A stretch of DNA of 64,000 nucleotides, from positions 2,108,001 through 2,172,000 of the forward strand of contig NZ_LT629785.1 of NCBI RefSeq assembly GCF_900105995.1. Reading direction: 5' to 3'. A program made the translations under genes and the position numbers. The first letter of the stretch is position 1; each line of letters begins with the position of its first letter. Source of the DNA: Pseudomonas pohangensis (GTDB lineage: Bacteria > Pseudomonadota > Gammaproteobacteria > Pseudomonadales > Pseudomonadaceae). Shown here in pieces: positions 6,616 to 15,452 of the stretch. The notes under the pieces were generated by a model. It did not search any database. It saw only the letters and a program-made list of their open reading frames with translations, and was not told the DNA's origin.

Positions 6616-7485
6616 TCAGCTGGTCAGACGTGTCAGCGCTTCGCGATACTTGTTAGCGGTTTTCTGTGCCACCTCGACTGGCACCGCCGGGGCTGGTGCC
6701 TGCTTGTTCCAGCCGGTCGACTCCAGCCAGTCACGCACGAACTGTTTGTCAAAGCTGGGCGGATTGCTGCCTTCAGCGTAGCTGTCGGCCGGCCAGAAAC
6801 GACTGGAATCCGGGGTCAGCACTTCATCCATCAGCGTCAGGGTGCCGTTTTCATCCAGTCCGAACTCGAACTTGGTGTCGGCGATGATGATGCCGCGGGT
6901 TGCCGCATATTCGACGGCGGCGCTGTACAGGGCAATCGAGGTATCACGCACCCTGGCCGCCAGTTCGGCACCGATGATCGCTTCACACTGGGCAAACGAG
7001 ATGTTCTCGTCATGATCACCTACGGCCGCCTTGGTCGAGGGAGTGAAGATCGGCTGCGGCAACTTGGCCGCCTCTTTCAGCCCGGCAGGCAGGCGGATAC
7101 CGCATACCGTGCCGTTCTTCTGGTATTCCTTCCAGCCCGAGCCAACGATGTAGCCACGCACAATCGCTTCCACAGCCACCGGCTTGAGGCGCTTGGCAAC
7201 CACGGCACGCCCCTCGACCAGCGGCAATTCGGCCGCCGACACCACGTCCTCGACCCGGTCGCCGGTGAAATGGTTGGGTACCAGACCACGCAGTTTGTCG
7301 AACCAGAAATTGGAAATCGCGGTGAGAATCTTGCCCTTCTCGGGGATCGGCTCGTTGAGGATCACGTCGAATGCCGACAGGCGATCGGTGGCCACCATCA
7401 GCATGCGCTTGTCGTCGATCTCGTACAGATCACGGACTTTGCCCGAGTAGATTTTTTTCAGACCGAGGGAAGCCGGTGTAGTCAT
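6616..7485 (-). CDS. purC: Phosphoribosylaminoimidazole-succinocarboxamide synthase, long form
   Basis: SAICAR synthase, which joins CAIR and aspartate using ATP in purine synthesis. It is 289 residues long from the ATG at 7483-7485 (MTTPASLGLKK). Family signs are KIYSGKVRDLYEID at the N-terminus, TDRLSAFD, VEAIVRGYIVGSGWKEY, and LMDEVLTPDSSRFW near residue 220. This is the longer class (about 290-300 aa, as in yeast Ade1 and some proteobacteria) rather than the about 236-aa PurC I associate with P. aeruginosa at the same locus. A terminator separates it from bamC upstream, and a tRNA-Ser gene lies 89 bp downstream. Confidence 0.95.
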   Translation of the reverse strand: MTTPASLGLKKIYSGKVRDLYEIDDKRMLMVATDRLSAFDVILNEPIPEKGKILTAISNFWFDKLRGLVPNHFTGDRVEDVVSAAELPLVEGRAVVAKRLKPVAVEAIVRGYIVGSGWKEYQKNGTVCGIRLPAGLKEAAKLPQPIFTPSTKAAVGDHDENISFAQCEAIIGAELAARVRDTSIALYSAAVEYAATRGIIIADTKFEFGLDENGTLTLMDEVLTPDSSRFWPADSYAEGSNPPSFDKQFVRDWLESTGWNKQAPAPAVPVEVAQKTANKYREALTRLTS

Positions 7486-7502
7486 TGTGTATTTCCGTCT
7501 TG

Positions 7503-7537
7503 AAAAAATACGGGCGAAAACCGCGTGGTTTTCGCCC
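7503..7537 (-). terminator. Terminator between bamC and purC
   Basis: A perfect 11-bp inverted repeat, GGGCGAAAACC / GGTTTTCGCCC (7512-7522 and 7527-7537, loop GCGT), is followed on the minus strand by GTATTTTTTC. It should end the dapA-bamC transcript. Confidence 0.85.
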
Positions 7538-7566
7538 ATGAAAGTTCATCAGTCAGGCTTGGCGTC

Positions 7567-8751
7567 TCAGGGGCGCCCCTGCCCTCCGGGACCTCCCGGA
7601 CCTCCGTGCATGTTCGGATCGGGGGCCAGGATGCCGGTGCGTATCTCGCTGAGTAACTGCTTGGCCTCTTCGTAAGGTGCCGCGGTGTTCTGGCTGGTCT
7701 GCACCGTTACCTGCACGCTGCTGCCAACCTGGAGCAAATGCACGGTATAGCGCTGCGACTGGCTCACACCATCTTCCGCCTCAACCTCGTCATCCGGACC
7801 GCCGGTGATCCAGTCGAAGAAGCCCGGCTCTTCACGAGTCGGTGCACTGGCTGGCTTGGACATGTCGATGTAATACACCCCGGTAGTACGATCCAGGTCG
7901 TCTACGCGGATATCGACCACTTCGAGCGCTCGCCCGATGCTTGACCAGGCGCGGTCGTAATCCGTACCAAGGGTCAGCAGGGGATTGCCGCTGGCATCAT
8001 CGCTCAGAACCGCCCGTGAAGGGGAGTCGAAGTCGCGCTCGGCCAACAGGGAAACCTGCTGGGTCTCCTGATCATTGGTTGCCATACTGGTCATCATGCC
8101 GTCGAGCAGGCTGGTTTCCACGCCGGTATCGGTCAACCACTCCAGATCCTCATCGCCGCTGTCCTTGTCGCGCAAGGCAGTCGCCACGAATACTTCGGTG
8201 GTGTTTTTCTGTACGCCGGGCTCTACACGCACGCGAATACGGATATCGCTATTGGCATTTTCGTCTTCGTCATCTTCGGAGCCTGGGCCCAAAGCAGCCG
8301 AAAGGTCCTGACGTGGTTGCCAGGCAGTGAGGAACTCACCGGTAGTCTGGTTCTGCGAAGCAATCTGGAAACCGCTGGCTTCGAAGAATTGCAGAGCCAT
8401 CGGCCAGACTTCCGCCGGTGTGCGCTTGGCCACCAGCCAGCGAATGTCATCTTTCTTCTGCAAGGTGAAGTCGCTGTATATGCCGGTAGTTGGCAGCAGC
8501 AGCGGTGGCCGTGGCACTTCATATTCGGTGACGCGGGTGTTGGCCACATTGGTTGGAATCTGCAGCAACGGGTCCAGAGGTTTGCTCTGTACCCCTTGCG
8601 GCAATTGCATGGGCGCGGTTTGCCGCGATTCGAGGTAATCGTCAGAACGGTCACGGAAGTAACCGTCCTTCCCGGTGAGACCCAGCCAGCTGCAGGCGCT
8701 GGTACTGGAGATAATCAGGGCGAGCGCGGACAACCCGGCAATTCGCTTCAT
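7567..8751 (-). CDS. bamC: Outer-membrane assembly lipoprotein BamC
   Basis: A 394-residue lipoprotein with a signal peptide ending in the lipobox STSAC (Cys20), followed by the conserved unstructured N-terminal arm with SDDYLESRQTAPM and LPQGV that contacts BamD. Two helix-grip domains make up the rest, and the tail is glycine/proline rich (PGGPGGQG). BamC is part of the Bam complex that inserts beta-barrel proteins into the outer membrane. It lies 18 bp downstream of dapA, the same arrangement as dapA-nlpB in E. coli and Pseudomonas, and is probably co-transcribed with it. Confidence 0.93.
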   Translation of the reverse strand: MKRIAGLSALALIISSTSACSWLGLTGKDGYFRDRSDDYLESRQTAPMQLPQGVQSKPLDPLLQIPTNVANTRVTEYEVPRPPLLLPTTGIYSDFTLQKKDDIRWLVAKRTPAEVWPMALQFFEASGFQIASQNQTTGEFLTAWQPRQDLSAALGPGSEDDEDENANSDIRIRVRVEPGVQKNTTEVFVATALRDKDSGDEDLEWLTDTGVETSLLDGMMTSMATNDQETQQVSLLAERDFDSPSRAVLSDDASGNPLLTLGTDYDRAWSSIGRALEVVDIRVDDLDRTTGVYYIDMSKPASAPTREEPGFFDWITGGPDDEVEAEDGVSQSQRYTVHLLQVGSSVQVTVQTSQNTAAPYEEAKQLLSEIRTGILAPDPNMHGGPGGPGGQGRP

Positions 8752-8769
8752 GCGCAGTAATTCCTTGAA

Positions 8770-9648
8770 TTAGGCCAATATGCCGGACTGGCGCATGGCC
8801 TGCCGCAGAGGTTCATGACAGTTCTGGCTCAGCCAGGTCAGCGGCAAACGTATGCCTTCGGGAATCAGGCCCATCTCGTGCAGCGCCCACTTCACCGGAA
8901 TCGGGTTGGACTCGATAAACAGCGCCTTGTGCAACGGCATCAGCTGTTCATTGATGGCGCGCGCTGCAGCTGCTTCACCGCGCATGGCGGCAGCACACAG
9001 ATCACTGACGGCACGCGGTGCGACATTGGCGGTAACCGAAATATTGCCCTTGCCGCCAAGCAGAATCAGCTCGACCGCCGTGGCATCATCACCGGAATAG
9101 ACCAGGAAGTCCTTGCTCACCAGATCGAGCACCTGCCTGGCGCGCTGCAGGTCGCCGGTGGCTTCCTTGATGCCGATGATGTTATCCACCGTAGACAGGC
9201 GTGCCACGGTTTCCGGCAGCATGTCGCAGGCGGTACGTCCGGGCACGTTGTAGAGAATCTGTGGAATCGCCACCGACTCAGCGATATGCCGGAAGTGCAG
9301 ATACAAACCTTCCTGGGTGGGCTTGTTGTAATAAGGTGTAACCAGCAGACAGGCATCGGCGCCGGCTTGCTTGGCCGCCGTAGTCAGTTCAACCGACTCA
9401 CGGGTTGAATTGCCACCGGTGCCGGCAATTACCGGAATCCGCCCGTTAACCTGGTCGACCACACGCCGGATCACTTCGACATGTTCGGCCACGTCGAGTG
9501 TCGCCGACTCACCGGTGGTGCCGACAGCGACTATGGCATTGGTGCCTTCCTGCAGGTGGAAATCCACCAGCCGCGTCAGGCTCTCCCAATCCAGACCACC
9601 CTGTGCATTCATGGGCGTGACAAGTGCCACCATACTGCCCGCAATCAT
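8770..9648 (-). CDS. dapA: 4-hydroxy-tetrahydrodipicolinate synthase
   Basis: A 292-residue TIM-barrel enzyme that condenses pyruvate with aspartate semialdehyde, the first committed step of lysine and diaminopimelate synthesis. Signatures are VAVGTTGESATL (residues about 41-52), the YNVPGRT tyrosine motif, and the Schiff-base lysine in IIGIKEATGD. The start is ATG at 9646-9648 (MIAGSMVALVTPM), matching family length; the open frame continues upstream without support. It is first of a pair with bamC and divergent from gcvR. Confidence 0.97.
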   Translation of the reverse strand: MIAGSMVALVTPMNAQGGLDWESLTRLVDFHLQEGTNAIVAVGTTGESATLDVAEHVEVIRRVVDQVNGRIPVIAGTGGNSTRESVELTTAAKQAGADACLLVTPYYNKPTQEGLYLHFRHIAESVAIPQILYNVPGRTACDMLPETVARLSTVDNIIGIKEATGDLQRARQVLDLVSKDFLVYSGDDATAVELILLGGKGNISVTANVAPRAVSDLCAAAMRGEAAAARAINEQLMPLHKALFIESNPIPVKWALHEMGLIPEGIRLPLTWLSQNCHEPLRQAMRQSGILA

Positions 9649-9812
9649 GCAACCGCTCCTGCTGTAAATTAAGAGCGTTATGGTACTGGCGCCACCTGCC
9701 TTGCACAAGCAATGGACATGCCCGGCATTCCCCTCAGCCCGCCTTTTCGATAACCTGCCGGCCTGTGTTACAGGTTTGCACCTTGCCAACCTCTCTTTCT
9801 TAGGAATGCTGC

Positions 9813-10370
9813 ATGTCCACCCCTCCCGTTCGTGAACAATTCCTCGTCATCTGCGCGCTGGGCTCCAATTCCATGGAGTTGACCAATGTGCTGTGCCGGG
9901 TAAGCCAGGAAAACCGCTGCGCCATTACCAGTACACGCCTTAGCCGGCACGGCGAACACAGCGCACTGGTGCTGCAGATCGCCGGCAGCTGGGATGCGCT
10001 GGCACGCCTGGAAGCCAGCCTGCCGGGGCTGGCGAAGAAACACCACTTCACCCTCAGCGTAACCCGTAGCGGCGTACAGGAACCACGTCCGCAAGCCTTG
10101 CCTTACGTGGCTTACGTCAGTTCAGTGTATCGTCCGGACATCCTCAACGAGCTTTGCCAGTTCTTCTCCGATCACAAGGTCGAGCTGGAAAACCTGACCT
10201 GCGACACCTACCTCGCGCCACAGACCGGCGGCACCATGATGAATGCCACCCTGACGGTGACATTGCCCGCCGGTACCCAGATCAGCTGGCTGCGTGACCA
10301 GTTCCTCGATTTCGCCGACTCCCTGAACCTGGACGCACTGATCGAGCCCTGGCGTCCACAACAGGCATAA
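9813..10370 (+). CDS. gcvR: ACT-domain regulator, GcvR family
   Basis: A 185-residue protein with two ACT-like modules (residues about 8-90 and 95-175). In enterics GcvR binds glycine and antagonises GcvA, controlling the glycine-cleavage operon. The N-terminus REQFLVICALGSNSMELTNVL and the segment YRPDILNELCQFFSDHKV are typical of the family. It is divergent from dapA and 11 bp ahead of bcp, an order also remembered from P. aeruginosa. The exact target in this organism is not shown by the sequence. Confidence 0.88.
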   Translation: MSTPPVREQFLVICALGSNSMELTNVLCRVSQENRCAITSTRLSRHGEHSALVLQIAGSWDALARLEASLPGLAKKHHFTLSVTRSGVQEPRPQALPYVAYVSSVYRPDILNELCQFFSDHKVELENLTCDTYLAPQTGGTMMNATLTVTLPAGTQISWLRDQFLDFADSLNLDALIEPWRPQQA

Positions 10371-10381
10371 AGGATTACTCC

Positions 10382-10855
10382 ATGAGCACTGCCATTGACC
10401 AACAGGTACCCGATTTCACTGCCCAGGCGACCAGCGGCCAGCAGGTAACGCTATCTGCACTCAAGGGCAATCAGCTGGTGATCTACTTTTATCCGAAAGA
10501 CAGCACCCCGGGCTGCACGACCGAAGGGCAGGATTTCCGCGACCTGTACGCGTCTTTCCAGGATGCCGGGACACTGATCTTCGGCGTATCCAGGGACGGC
10601 CTGAAGTCCCATGAAAACTTCCGCAGCAAACAGGCCTTTCCCTTCGAACTGATCAGCGACAAGGAAGAAGCGCTCTGCCAGCTATTCGACGTCATCAAGC
10701 AGAAGAAGCTGTATGGCAAGGAGTACCTGGGGATTGAGCGCAGCACCTTTCTGCTTGACAGTGAGGGTGTGCTGCGCCGCGAGTGGCGCAAGGTCAAGGT
10801 TGCCGGACATGCCGCCGAAGTACTGCAAGCGGCTCAGGCCTTGCGCAACCAGTAA
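10382..10855 (+). CDS. bcp: Thiol peroxidase Bcp (peroxiredoxin Q type)
   Basis: A 157-residue peroxiredoxin that reduces hydrogen and organic peroxides with thioredoxin. The peroxidatic cysteine lies in YFYPKDSTPGCTTEG (about residue 44). The second cysteine found five residues later in E. coli Bcp is absent here; another cysteine occurs in EALCQLF. The gene is 11 bp behind gcvR. Its last 22 bp overlap the end of the convergent tusA gene. Confidence 0.95.
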   Translation: MSTAIDQQVPDFTAQATSGQQVTLSALKGNQLVIYFYPKDSTPGCTTEGQDFRDLYASFQDAGTLIFGVSRDGLKSHENFRSKQAFPFELISDKEEALCQLFDVIKQKKLYGKEYLGIERSTFLLDSEGVLRREWRKVKVAGHAAEVLQAAQALRNQ

Positions 10856-11085
10856 CCGTAAATGCCATCGACCTGCATTTCATGCTCCATGCGGTGCCCG
10901 GCCAGCCGTGTAAAGGAATGAAAATCCCGTTGCGAACCGGCGTCGGTTGCCAATACCTTGAGCACCGCACCGGAAGGCAGCCGATTGAGTTCCAGCTTGG
11001 CCCGCAGCAAGGGCAACGGACAGCTCAGTCCACGGGCGTCCAGCTCGGCATCAAAGGGGTAATCGGGACAGGCCTTATCAGTCAT
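10834..11085 (-). CDS. tusA: TusA-family sulfur carrier
   Basis: An 83-residue SirA/TusA-like protein with the sulfur-carrying cysteine in DARGLSCPLPLLRAK (about residue 22) and the CPxP motif. TusA relays persulfide sulfur from cysteine desulfurase to tRNA thiolation and molybdenum cofactor routes. Its 3' end overlaps the 3' end of bcp on the other strand. It is divergent from the bepA-like gene. Confidence 0.92.
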   Translation of the reverse strand: MTDKACPDYPFDAELDARGLSCPLPLLRAKLELNRLPSGAVLKVLATDAGSQRDFHSFTRLAGHRMEHEMQVDGIYGYWLRKA

Positions 11086-11391
11086 TTGAACTCCTGGGGA
11101 ACCTCTGAAAAACTACTGTTCGTGCAAAAGCACTGCATTCGCAAAGAATTCACAAAGCACCACGCAGAACCTGCTTTAGCGCCGCGCACAAGGAACAGCC
11201 AGCGAATCAGATGCTCATTAAAAGCGCGTAAATTGTACTCACCATGAATTTCCGCCTGAGCCTTGTATTGCTCGCCAGTCTTTGCAGATATCCCTGAACG
11301 GGCGAACCAGTCTACTCAAGGCCAGCAACTGCTGGCCAGCCGCACCTTCACACAGCTACAGTATGAATCACCTGAACAAGAGCCTTTGAGC
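11086..11391. other. Divergent intergenic region tusA / bepA-like
   Basis: These 306 bp hold the promoters of both neighbours. A short 17-codon open frame (11244-11297, MNFRLSLVLLASLC...) and a small hairpin GGCCAGC / GCTGGCC (11320-11337) are visible, but neither can be assigned a role. Confidence 0.4.
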
Positions 11392-12825
11392 ATGCATCAC
11401 TTGCGCCACTCCCTGCTGACCCTTGCCTGCCTGATGACTGCACCCGTTGGCGCCAGCGATCTTCCGTCCTTTGGTGACTCCAGCTCGGGAATCGTCTCCC
11501 TGCGCCAGGAGCGCGAGCTGGGTCATGCCTATCTGAGCATCATTCGCGGCCAGACCGAACAGATCCCCGACCCGCTGCTCAAGGACTATCTGGAAAGCAA
11601 CGTTTACCGCCTCGCCGAATCCAGCGAGGTGCAGGATCGCCGGTTCAATTTCATCCTGCTCAAAAGCAACCAACTCAACGCCTTTGCCGCGCCCGGCGGC
11701 ATCATTGGCGTAAACGGCGGTTTGTTCCTGTATGCGCAAACCGAAGGCGAATTCAGTTCGGTGCTGGCGCACGAATTGGCTCACCTGTCACAACGCCACT
11801 TTGCCCGCGGCATCGAGGCCCAGCAGCAGATGCAGCTGCCGGCCATGGCGGGCATTCTCGCCGGTATCGTTGCCATGGCAGCCGGCGCAGGCAATGCCGG
11901 CATGGCGGCAATCGCCTCCACCCAGGCCGCAGCCATGCAGGAAAGTCAGCGTTTTTCCAGACAGAATGAACAGGAAGCGGACCGCATCGGCATGCAAACC
12001 CTGGAAAACTCCGGCTACGACCCGCGCAGCATGCCTGACATGTTCGGTCGCCTGCTGAGCCAGTACCGCTATAACAGCAGGCCACCTGAATTCCTCTTGA
12101 GCCACCCGGTTACCGAATCGCGGATTGCTGACACCCGCAACCGCGCGGAGCAATACCCTGCCGGGGGCGTCAAGGACACCACGCGCTACCAGCTGATGCG
12201 CGCACGCACCCAGCTGGTCTTTGAAGAAACCCCAGGCTTAGCCGCCAAGCGTTTTCAGGCCATGCTGAACGACAACCCGAAGTTTGATCCTGCACGTTAC
12301 GGGCTGGCGATAGCACAAATACAGGCTGAGCAGATCAAGCCGGCAGGTGAAAACCTCAAACAACTACTGGCCAAGGCCCCCAACGAAATCGTCTACAACC
12401 TGGCCCAGATCGAGCTGGACATGAGCGCCAAGCGTTACGGTGATGTCCGCAGCCGGCTCGACACGCTGCTCAAGACCTTCCCTGACAACTACCCGGTGCT
12501 GCAGGCGCAAGTAAACCTGCAAGTCAAGCAAGGGCAGAAGGTGCAAGCAGAGGAAACCCTGGACCAGCTGGTCAAGATGCGCCCCTATGACCCGGAAATC
12601 TGGTATCAGGTCGCCGAAATTCGCGGCCAGAACGGTAACATCATCGGCCTGCATCAGGCTCGCGCCGAGTACTTCGCGCTGGTTGGCGACTACCGCCAAG
12701 CGATTGAGCAATTGAATTATGCCAAGCGCCGTGCGGCCTCGAACTTCCCTTTGGCAGCACGCATAGACGCTCGCCAGAAGCAACTCATCGAGGAACAGGA
12801 AATCCTTCAGTCCATGATGCGCTGA
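11392..12825 (+). CDS. bepA: Periplasmic M48 metalloprotease with TPR domain (BepA-like)
   Basis: A 477-residue exported protein. The signal peptide is MHHLRHSLLTLACLMTAPVGA. The zinc motif HELAH lies at about residue 126 and the third ligand glutamate in NEQEADRIGMQ. A C-terminal TPR region (residues about 280-470) follows. BepA-type proteases assist or degrade outer-membrane proteins such as LptD at the Bam complex. The ATG at 11392 was chosen because it begins the signal peptide; an upstream GTG/ATG would bury it. Confidence 0.92.
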   Translation: MHHLRHSLLTLACLMTAPVGASDLPSFGDSSSGIVSLRQERELGHAYLSIIRGQTEQIPDPLLKDYLESNVYRLAESSEVQDRRFNFILLKSNQLNAFAAPGGIIGVNGGLFLYAQTEGEFSSVLAHELAHLSQRHFARGIEAQQQMQLPAMAGILAGIVAMAAGAGNAGMAAIASTQAAAMQESQRFSRQNEQEADRIGMQTLENSGYDPRSMPDMFGRLLSQYRYNSRPPEFLLSHPVTESRIADTRNRAEQYPAGGVKDTTRYQLMRARTQLVFEETPGLAAKRFQAMLNDNPKFDPARYGLAIAQIQAEQIKPAGENLKQLLAKAPNEIVYNLAQIELDMSAKRYGDVRSRLDTLLKTFPDNYPVLQAQVNLQVKQGQKVQAEETLDQLVKMRPYDPEIWYQVAEIRGQNGNIIGLHQARAEYFALVGDYRQAIEQLNYAKRRAASNFPLAARIDARQKQLIEEQEILQSMMR

Positions 12826-12840
12826 GCCCGGACAGGCTGC

Positions 12841-13899
12841 TCAGGCATTACCTGTGACCCGCAGGTGCGCCGCCCGATTGAAGTCCAGCATGCGCTTGAG
12901 TGGCAGTACCGCACGCGGAATCAGCGCCGCATCGACCAGCACTTCTCCGCTGCCATTGCGCAGGCAATCAAGGGTGCGCTGCAAGGTGTTCATCGCCATC
13001 CACGGGCAGTGCGCGCAACTGCGGCAAGCCGCGCCATTGCCAGCCGTTGGCGCCTCAACGAAGGTCTTGCCCGGACACAACTGCTGCATCTTGTAAAAAA
13101 TGCCGCGATCAGTGGCGACGATGAACATCTGCTGGGGCAACGTCTGCGCGGCCTTGATCAACTGACTGGTTGAGCCAACGGCATCTGCCAGTTCGATTAC
13201 CGCCTCCGGCGACTCCGGATGCACCAGAACGGCAGCCTGCGGATACAAGGCCTTCATTTCCAGCAACTGGCGCGCCTTGAACTCTTCATGGACGATGCAG
13301 GCCCCATCCCAGAGCAACATGTCGGCACCGGTTTCGCGCTGGATGTAGCGGCCCAGATGCTGATCCGGCGCCCACAGGATCTTCTCGCCGTTGTCCATCA
13401 GGCTTTCAACAATTTCCAGCGCGCAGCTGGAGGTCACCACCCAATCCGCGCGGGCTTTCACCGCTGCCGAGGTGTTGGCGTACACCACCACCGTACGTTC
13501 CGGATGCTGGTCACAGAATGCCGAAAACTCATCCACCGGACAGCCCAGATCCAGCGAACAGGTGGCTTCCAGCGTTGGCATCAGTACGCGCTTTTCCGGA
13601 TTGAGAATCTTCGCCGTTTCGCCCATGAATTTGACGCCGGCCACCAGCACGGTCTGCGCCGCGTGCTGATTACCGAATCGGGCCATTTCCAGTGAATCGG
13701 AAACGCAGCCACCGGTTTCCTCGGCCAGCGCCTGAATCACCGGATCGCAATAGTAATGCGCCACCAGTACCGCATTCTGGCGCTTGAGCTCAGCGGCAAT
13801 CTGCTCACGCAGCTCAGCTTGCTGTTCTGCAGACAGGATAACTGGCTGTTTGGCATCCAGATGGGCCTGAACCAGCAGGCGTTCGGAAATGTGCGTCAT
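12841..13899 (-). CDS. nadA: Quinolinate synthase A
   Basis: A 352-residue enzyme that makes quinolinate from iminoaspartate and dihydroxyacetone phosphate in NAD synthesis. It uses a [4Fe-4S] cluster. Visible signatures are VAHYYCDPVIQALAE, TGGCVSDSLEMARFG, GVKFMGETAKIL, and the cluster cysteines including Cys in CRSCAHCPWMAMN near residue 295. It is convergent with the bepA-like gene, 15 bp apart. Confidence 0.97.
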   Translation of the reverse strand: MTHISERLLVQAHLDAKQPVILSAEQQAELREQIAAELKRQNAVLVAHYYCDPVIQALAEETGGCVSDSLEMARFGNQHAAQTVLVAGVKFMGETAKILNPEKRVLMPTLEATCSLDLGCPVDEFSAFCDQHPERTVVVYANTSAAVKARADWVVTSSCALEIVESLMDNGEKILWAPDQHLGRYIQRETGADMLLWDGACIVHEEFKARQLLEMKALYPQAAVLVHPESPEAVIELADAVGSTSQLIKAAQTLPQQMFIVATDRGIFYKMQQLCPGKTFVEAPTAGNGAACRSCAHCPWMAMNTLQRTLDCLRNGSGEVLVDAALIPRAVLPLKRMLDFNRAAHLRVTGNA

Positions 13900-14000
13900 G
13901 ATCGCGGACCTTTGAGAGCGAGCAGGCTTGTGTACAGCCGAAATATACCATTCGAAGTGCAGTTCCCGGAGTCGCCTGAAACCGGAAAAACACAGGCAAG

Positions 14001-14675
14001 CTATTGATAATGCGTAGGATCAGCCAGCTCAGCCGCGGCAAAGCCTGCAGCACGCAAACGGCAGCTATCACAGCGACCACAGGCCCGCCCCAAGGCATCG
14101 GCCTGATAACAGGAAACCGTCAGCCCGTAATCAACCCCGAGACGGGTTCCGGCCTGAATGATTTCAGCCTTGCTCAGGTACTGCAGTGGTGCCTGGATAC
14201 GAAAGCCCGGACCCTCTACCCCGGCCCTGGTAGCCAGATTGGCCATGCTTTCGAAGGCGCTGATGAACTCGGGGCGACAGTCCGGATAGCCGGAATAATC
14301 CACCGCATTCACCCCTATGAAAATGTCCTGCGCCTGCAGCACTTCGGCCCAGCCCAATGCCAGCGCCAGAAACACCGTATTGCGTGCCGGCACATAAGTC
14401 AGCGGAATGCCTTCACCCGGTGTTTCGGGTACCGCGATACTTTCATCGGTCAAGGCCGAGCCGCCAATGCCGTTGAGGTTCAGACCTATCACCTTGTGCT
14501 CGATCACGCCCAGTTGCCGGGCAATCTGCTCGGCTGCGGCCAACTCGGCACGGTGACGCTGGCCATAATCAAAACTCATGCTGTAGCAGCTGAAACCGTC
14601 TGCCCGGGCCATCGCCACGACGGTCGCCGAGTCGAGGCCACCAGACAACAGGATGACTGCACGCTTTTCGTTCAT
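14001..14675 (-). CDS. queC: 7-cyano-7-deazaguanine synthase
   Basis: A 224-residue enzyme that converts CDG to preQ0 in queuosine synthesis using ATP and ammonia. The PP-loop motif is LLSGGLDSAT (residues 9-18) and the zinc-binding cysteines lie in the C-terminal C-x8-CGRCDSCRLR block. The start at 14673-14675 (MNEKRAVILLSGG) is the family start. It follows queE after one base, so the two are surely co-transcribed. Confidence 0.97.
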   Translation of the reverse strand: MNEKRAVILLSGGLDSATVVAMARADGFSCYSMSFDYGQRHRAELAAAEQIARQLGVIEHKVIGLNLNGIGGSALTDESIAVPETPGEGIPLTYVPARNTVFLALALGWAEVLQAQDIFIGVNAVDYSGYPDCRPEFISAFESMANLATRAGVEGPGFRIQAPLQYLSKAEIIQAGTRLGVDYGLTVSCYQADALGRACGRCDSCRLRAAGFAAAELADPTHYQ

Positions 14676-14676
14676 A

Positions 14677-15324
14677 TCAATGTCCCGGCACGTCATTCCA
14701 GAGAATCTTGTGTAGCTGCAACTGCAGGCGCACCGGCAGATTGTCAGCAATGATCCAGTCCGCCAGCTGCCGCGCCGGCAGCTCATGCTGGCTGGGCGAG
14801 AACAGTACTTCGCCAGCACGTTGCTCCAGGCGATACTCGATCAGCTTGGAAACCGCCCAGTCGTAGTCCTTGCGCGAACAGATAACGAATTTCACCTGAT
14901 CATGTGCGGTCAGCAACGCGATATTTTCATAGCGGTTGCGCGCGACCTCCTGCGAATCCGGTGTTTTAAGGTCAAGCACACGACTGACACGCGGATCAAC
15001 AGCCGCTATATCCAGTGCACCGCTGGTTTCCAGCGAGACCTGGTAACCGGCATCGCACAACTGCTGCAGCAGCGGGATGCAATTGGGCTGTGCCAACGGC
15101 TCGCCACCGGTCACGCAGACATACCGCGGCTGGTAAGTCGCCACCTGGGCAAGAATCTCCTGCAGGGTGCAGAGCTCACCGCCACTGAAGGCATAGGCGG
15201 TATCGCAATACTGGCAGCGCAACGGACAGCCGGTCAGGCGAACAAACACCGTCGGCAAGCCGGCAGTACGTGTCTCGCCCTGCAGGGAGTAGAAAATTTC
15301 GGTAATACGCAGTGTTTCTGACAT
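14677..15324 (-). CDS. queE: 7-carboxy-7-deazaguanine synthase (radical SAM)
   Basis: A 215-residue radical SAM enzyme forming CDG from CPH4 in the queuosine pathway. The N-terminus FYSLQGETRTAGLPTVFVRL and the cluster motif C-x3-C-x2-C appear as CPLRCQYC (cysteines about residues 33-40), followed by VCVTGGEPLAQP. It is upstream of queC in the same operon. The preceding intergenic region ends the cpoB transcript. Confidence 0.96.
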   Translation of the reverse strand: MSETLRITEIFYSLQGETRTAGLPTVFVRLTGCPLRCQYCDTAYAFSGGELCTLQEILAQVATYQPRYVCVTGGEPLAQPNCIPLLQQLCDAGYQVSLETSGALDIAAVDPRVSRVLDLKTPDSQEVARNRYENIALLTAHDQVKFVICSRKDYDWAVSKLIEYRLEQRAGEVLFSPSQHELPARQLADWIIADNLPVRLQLQLHKILWNDVPGH

Positions 15325-15401
15325 GGGACCACGGGCGTGACAGCTAAACAGGCCATCCGCCTCCGTTGTGTCGTGATGACGAAAATAGGGATGGCGATTC
15401 T

Positions 15402-15431
15402 AACGAAAAAACCCGCGACTGGCGCGGGTTT
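15402..15431 (-). terminator. Terminator of the tol-pal-cpoB operon
   Basis: Inverted repeat AAACCCGCG / CGCGGGTTT (15409-15417 and 15423-15431) followed on the minus strand by TTTTTTCG. It lies 20 bp after the cpoB stop. Confidence 0.85.
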
Positions 15432-15452
15432 AGTCCAGCCAAAGCTGTCTGA

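Noticed and set aside
13900..14000. Possible preQ1 riboswitch near the queuosine genes
   Set aside because: The gap lies downstream of queC, and the leader of queE shows only the cpoB terminator; no compact preQ1 fold is apparent.
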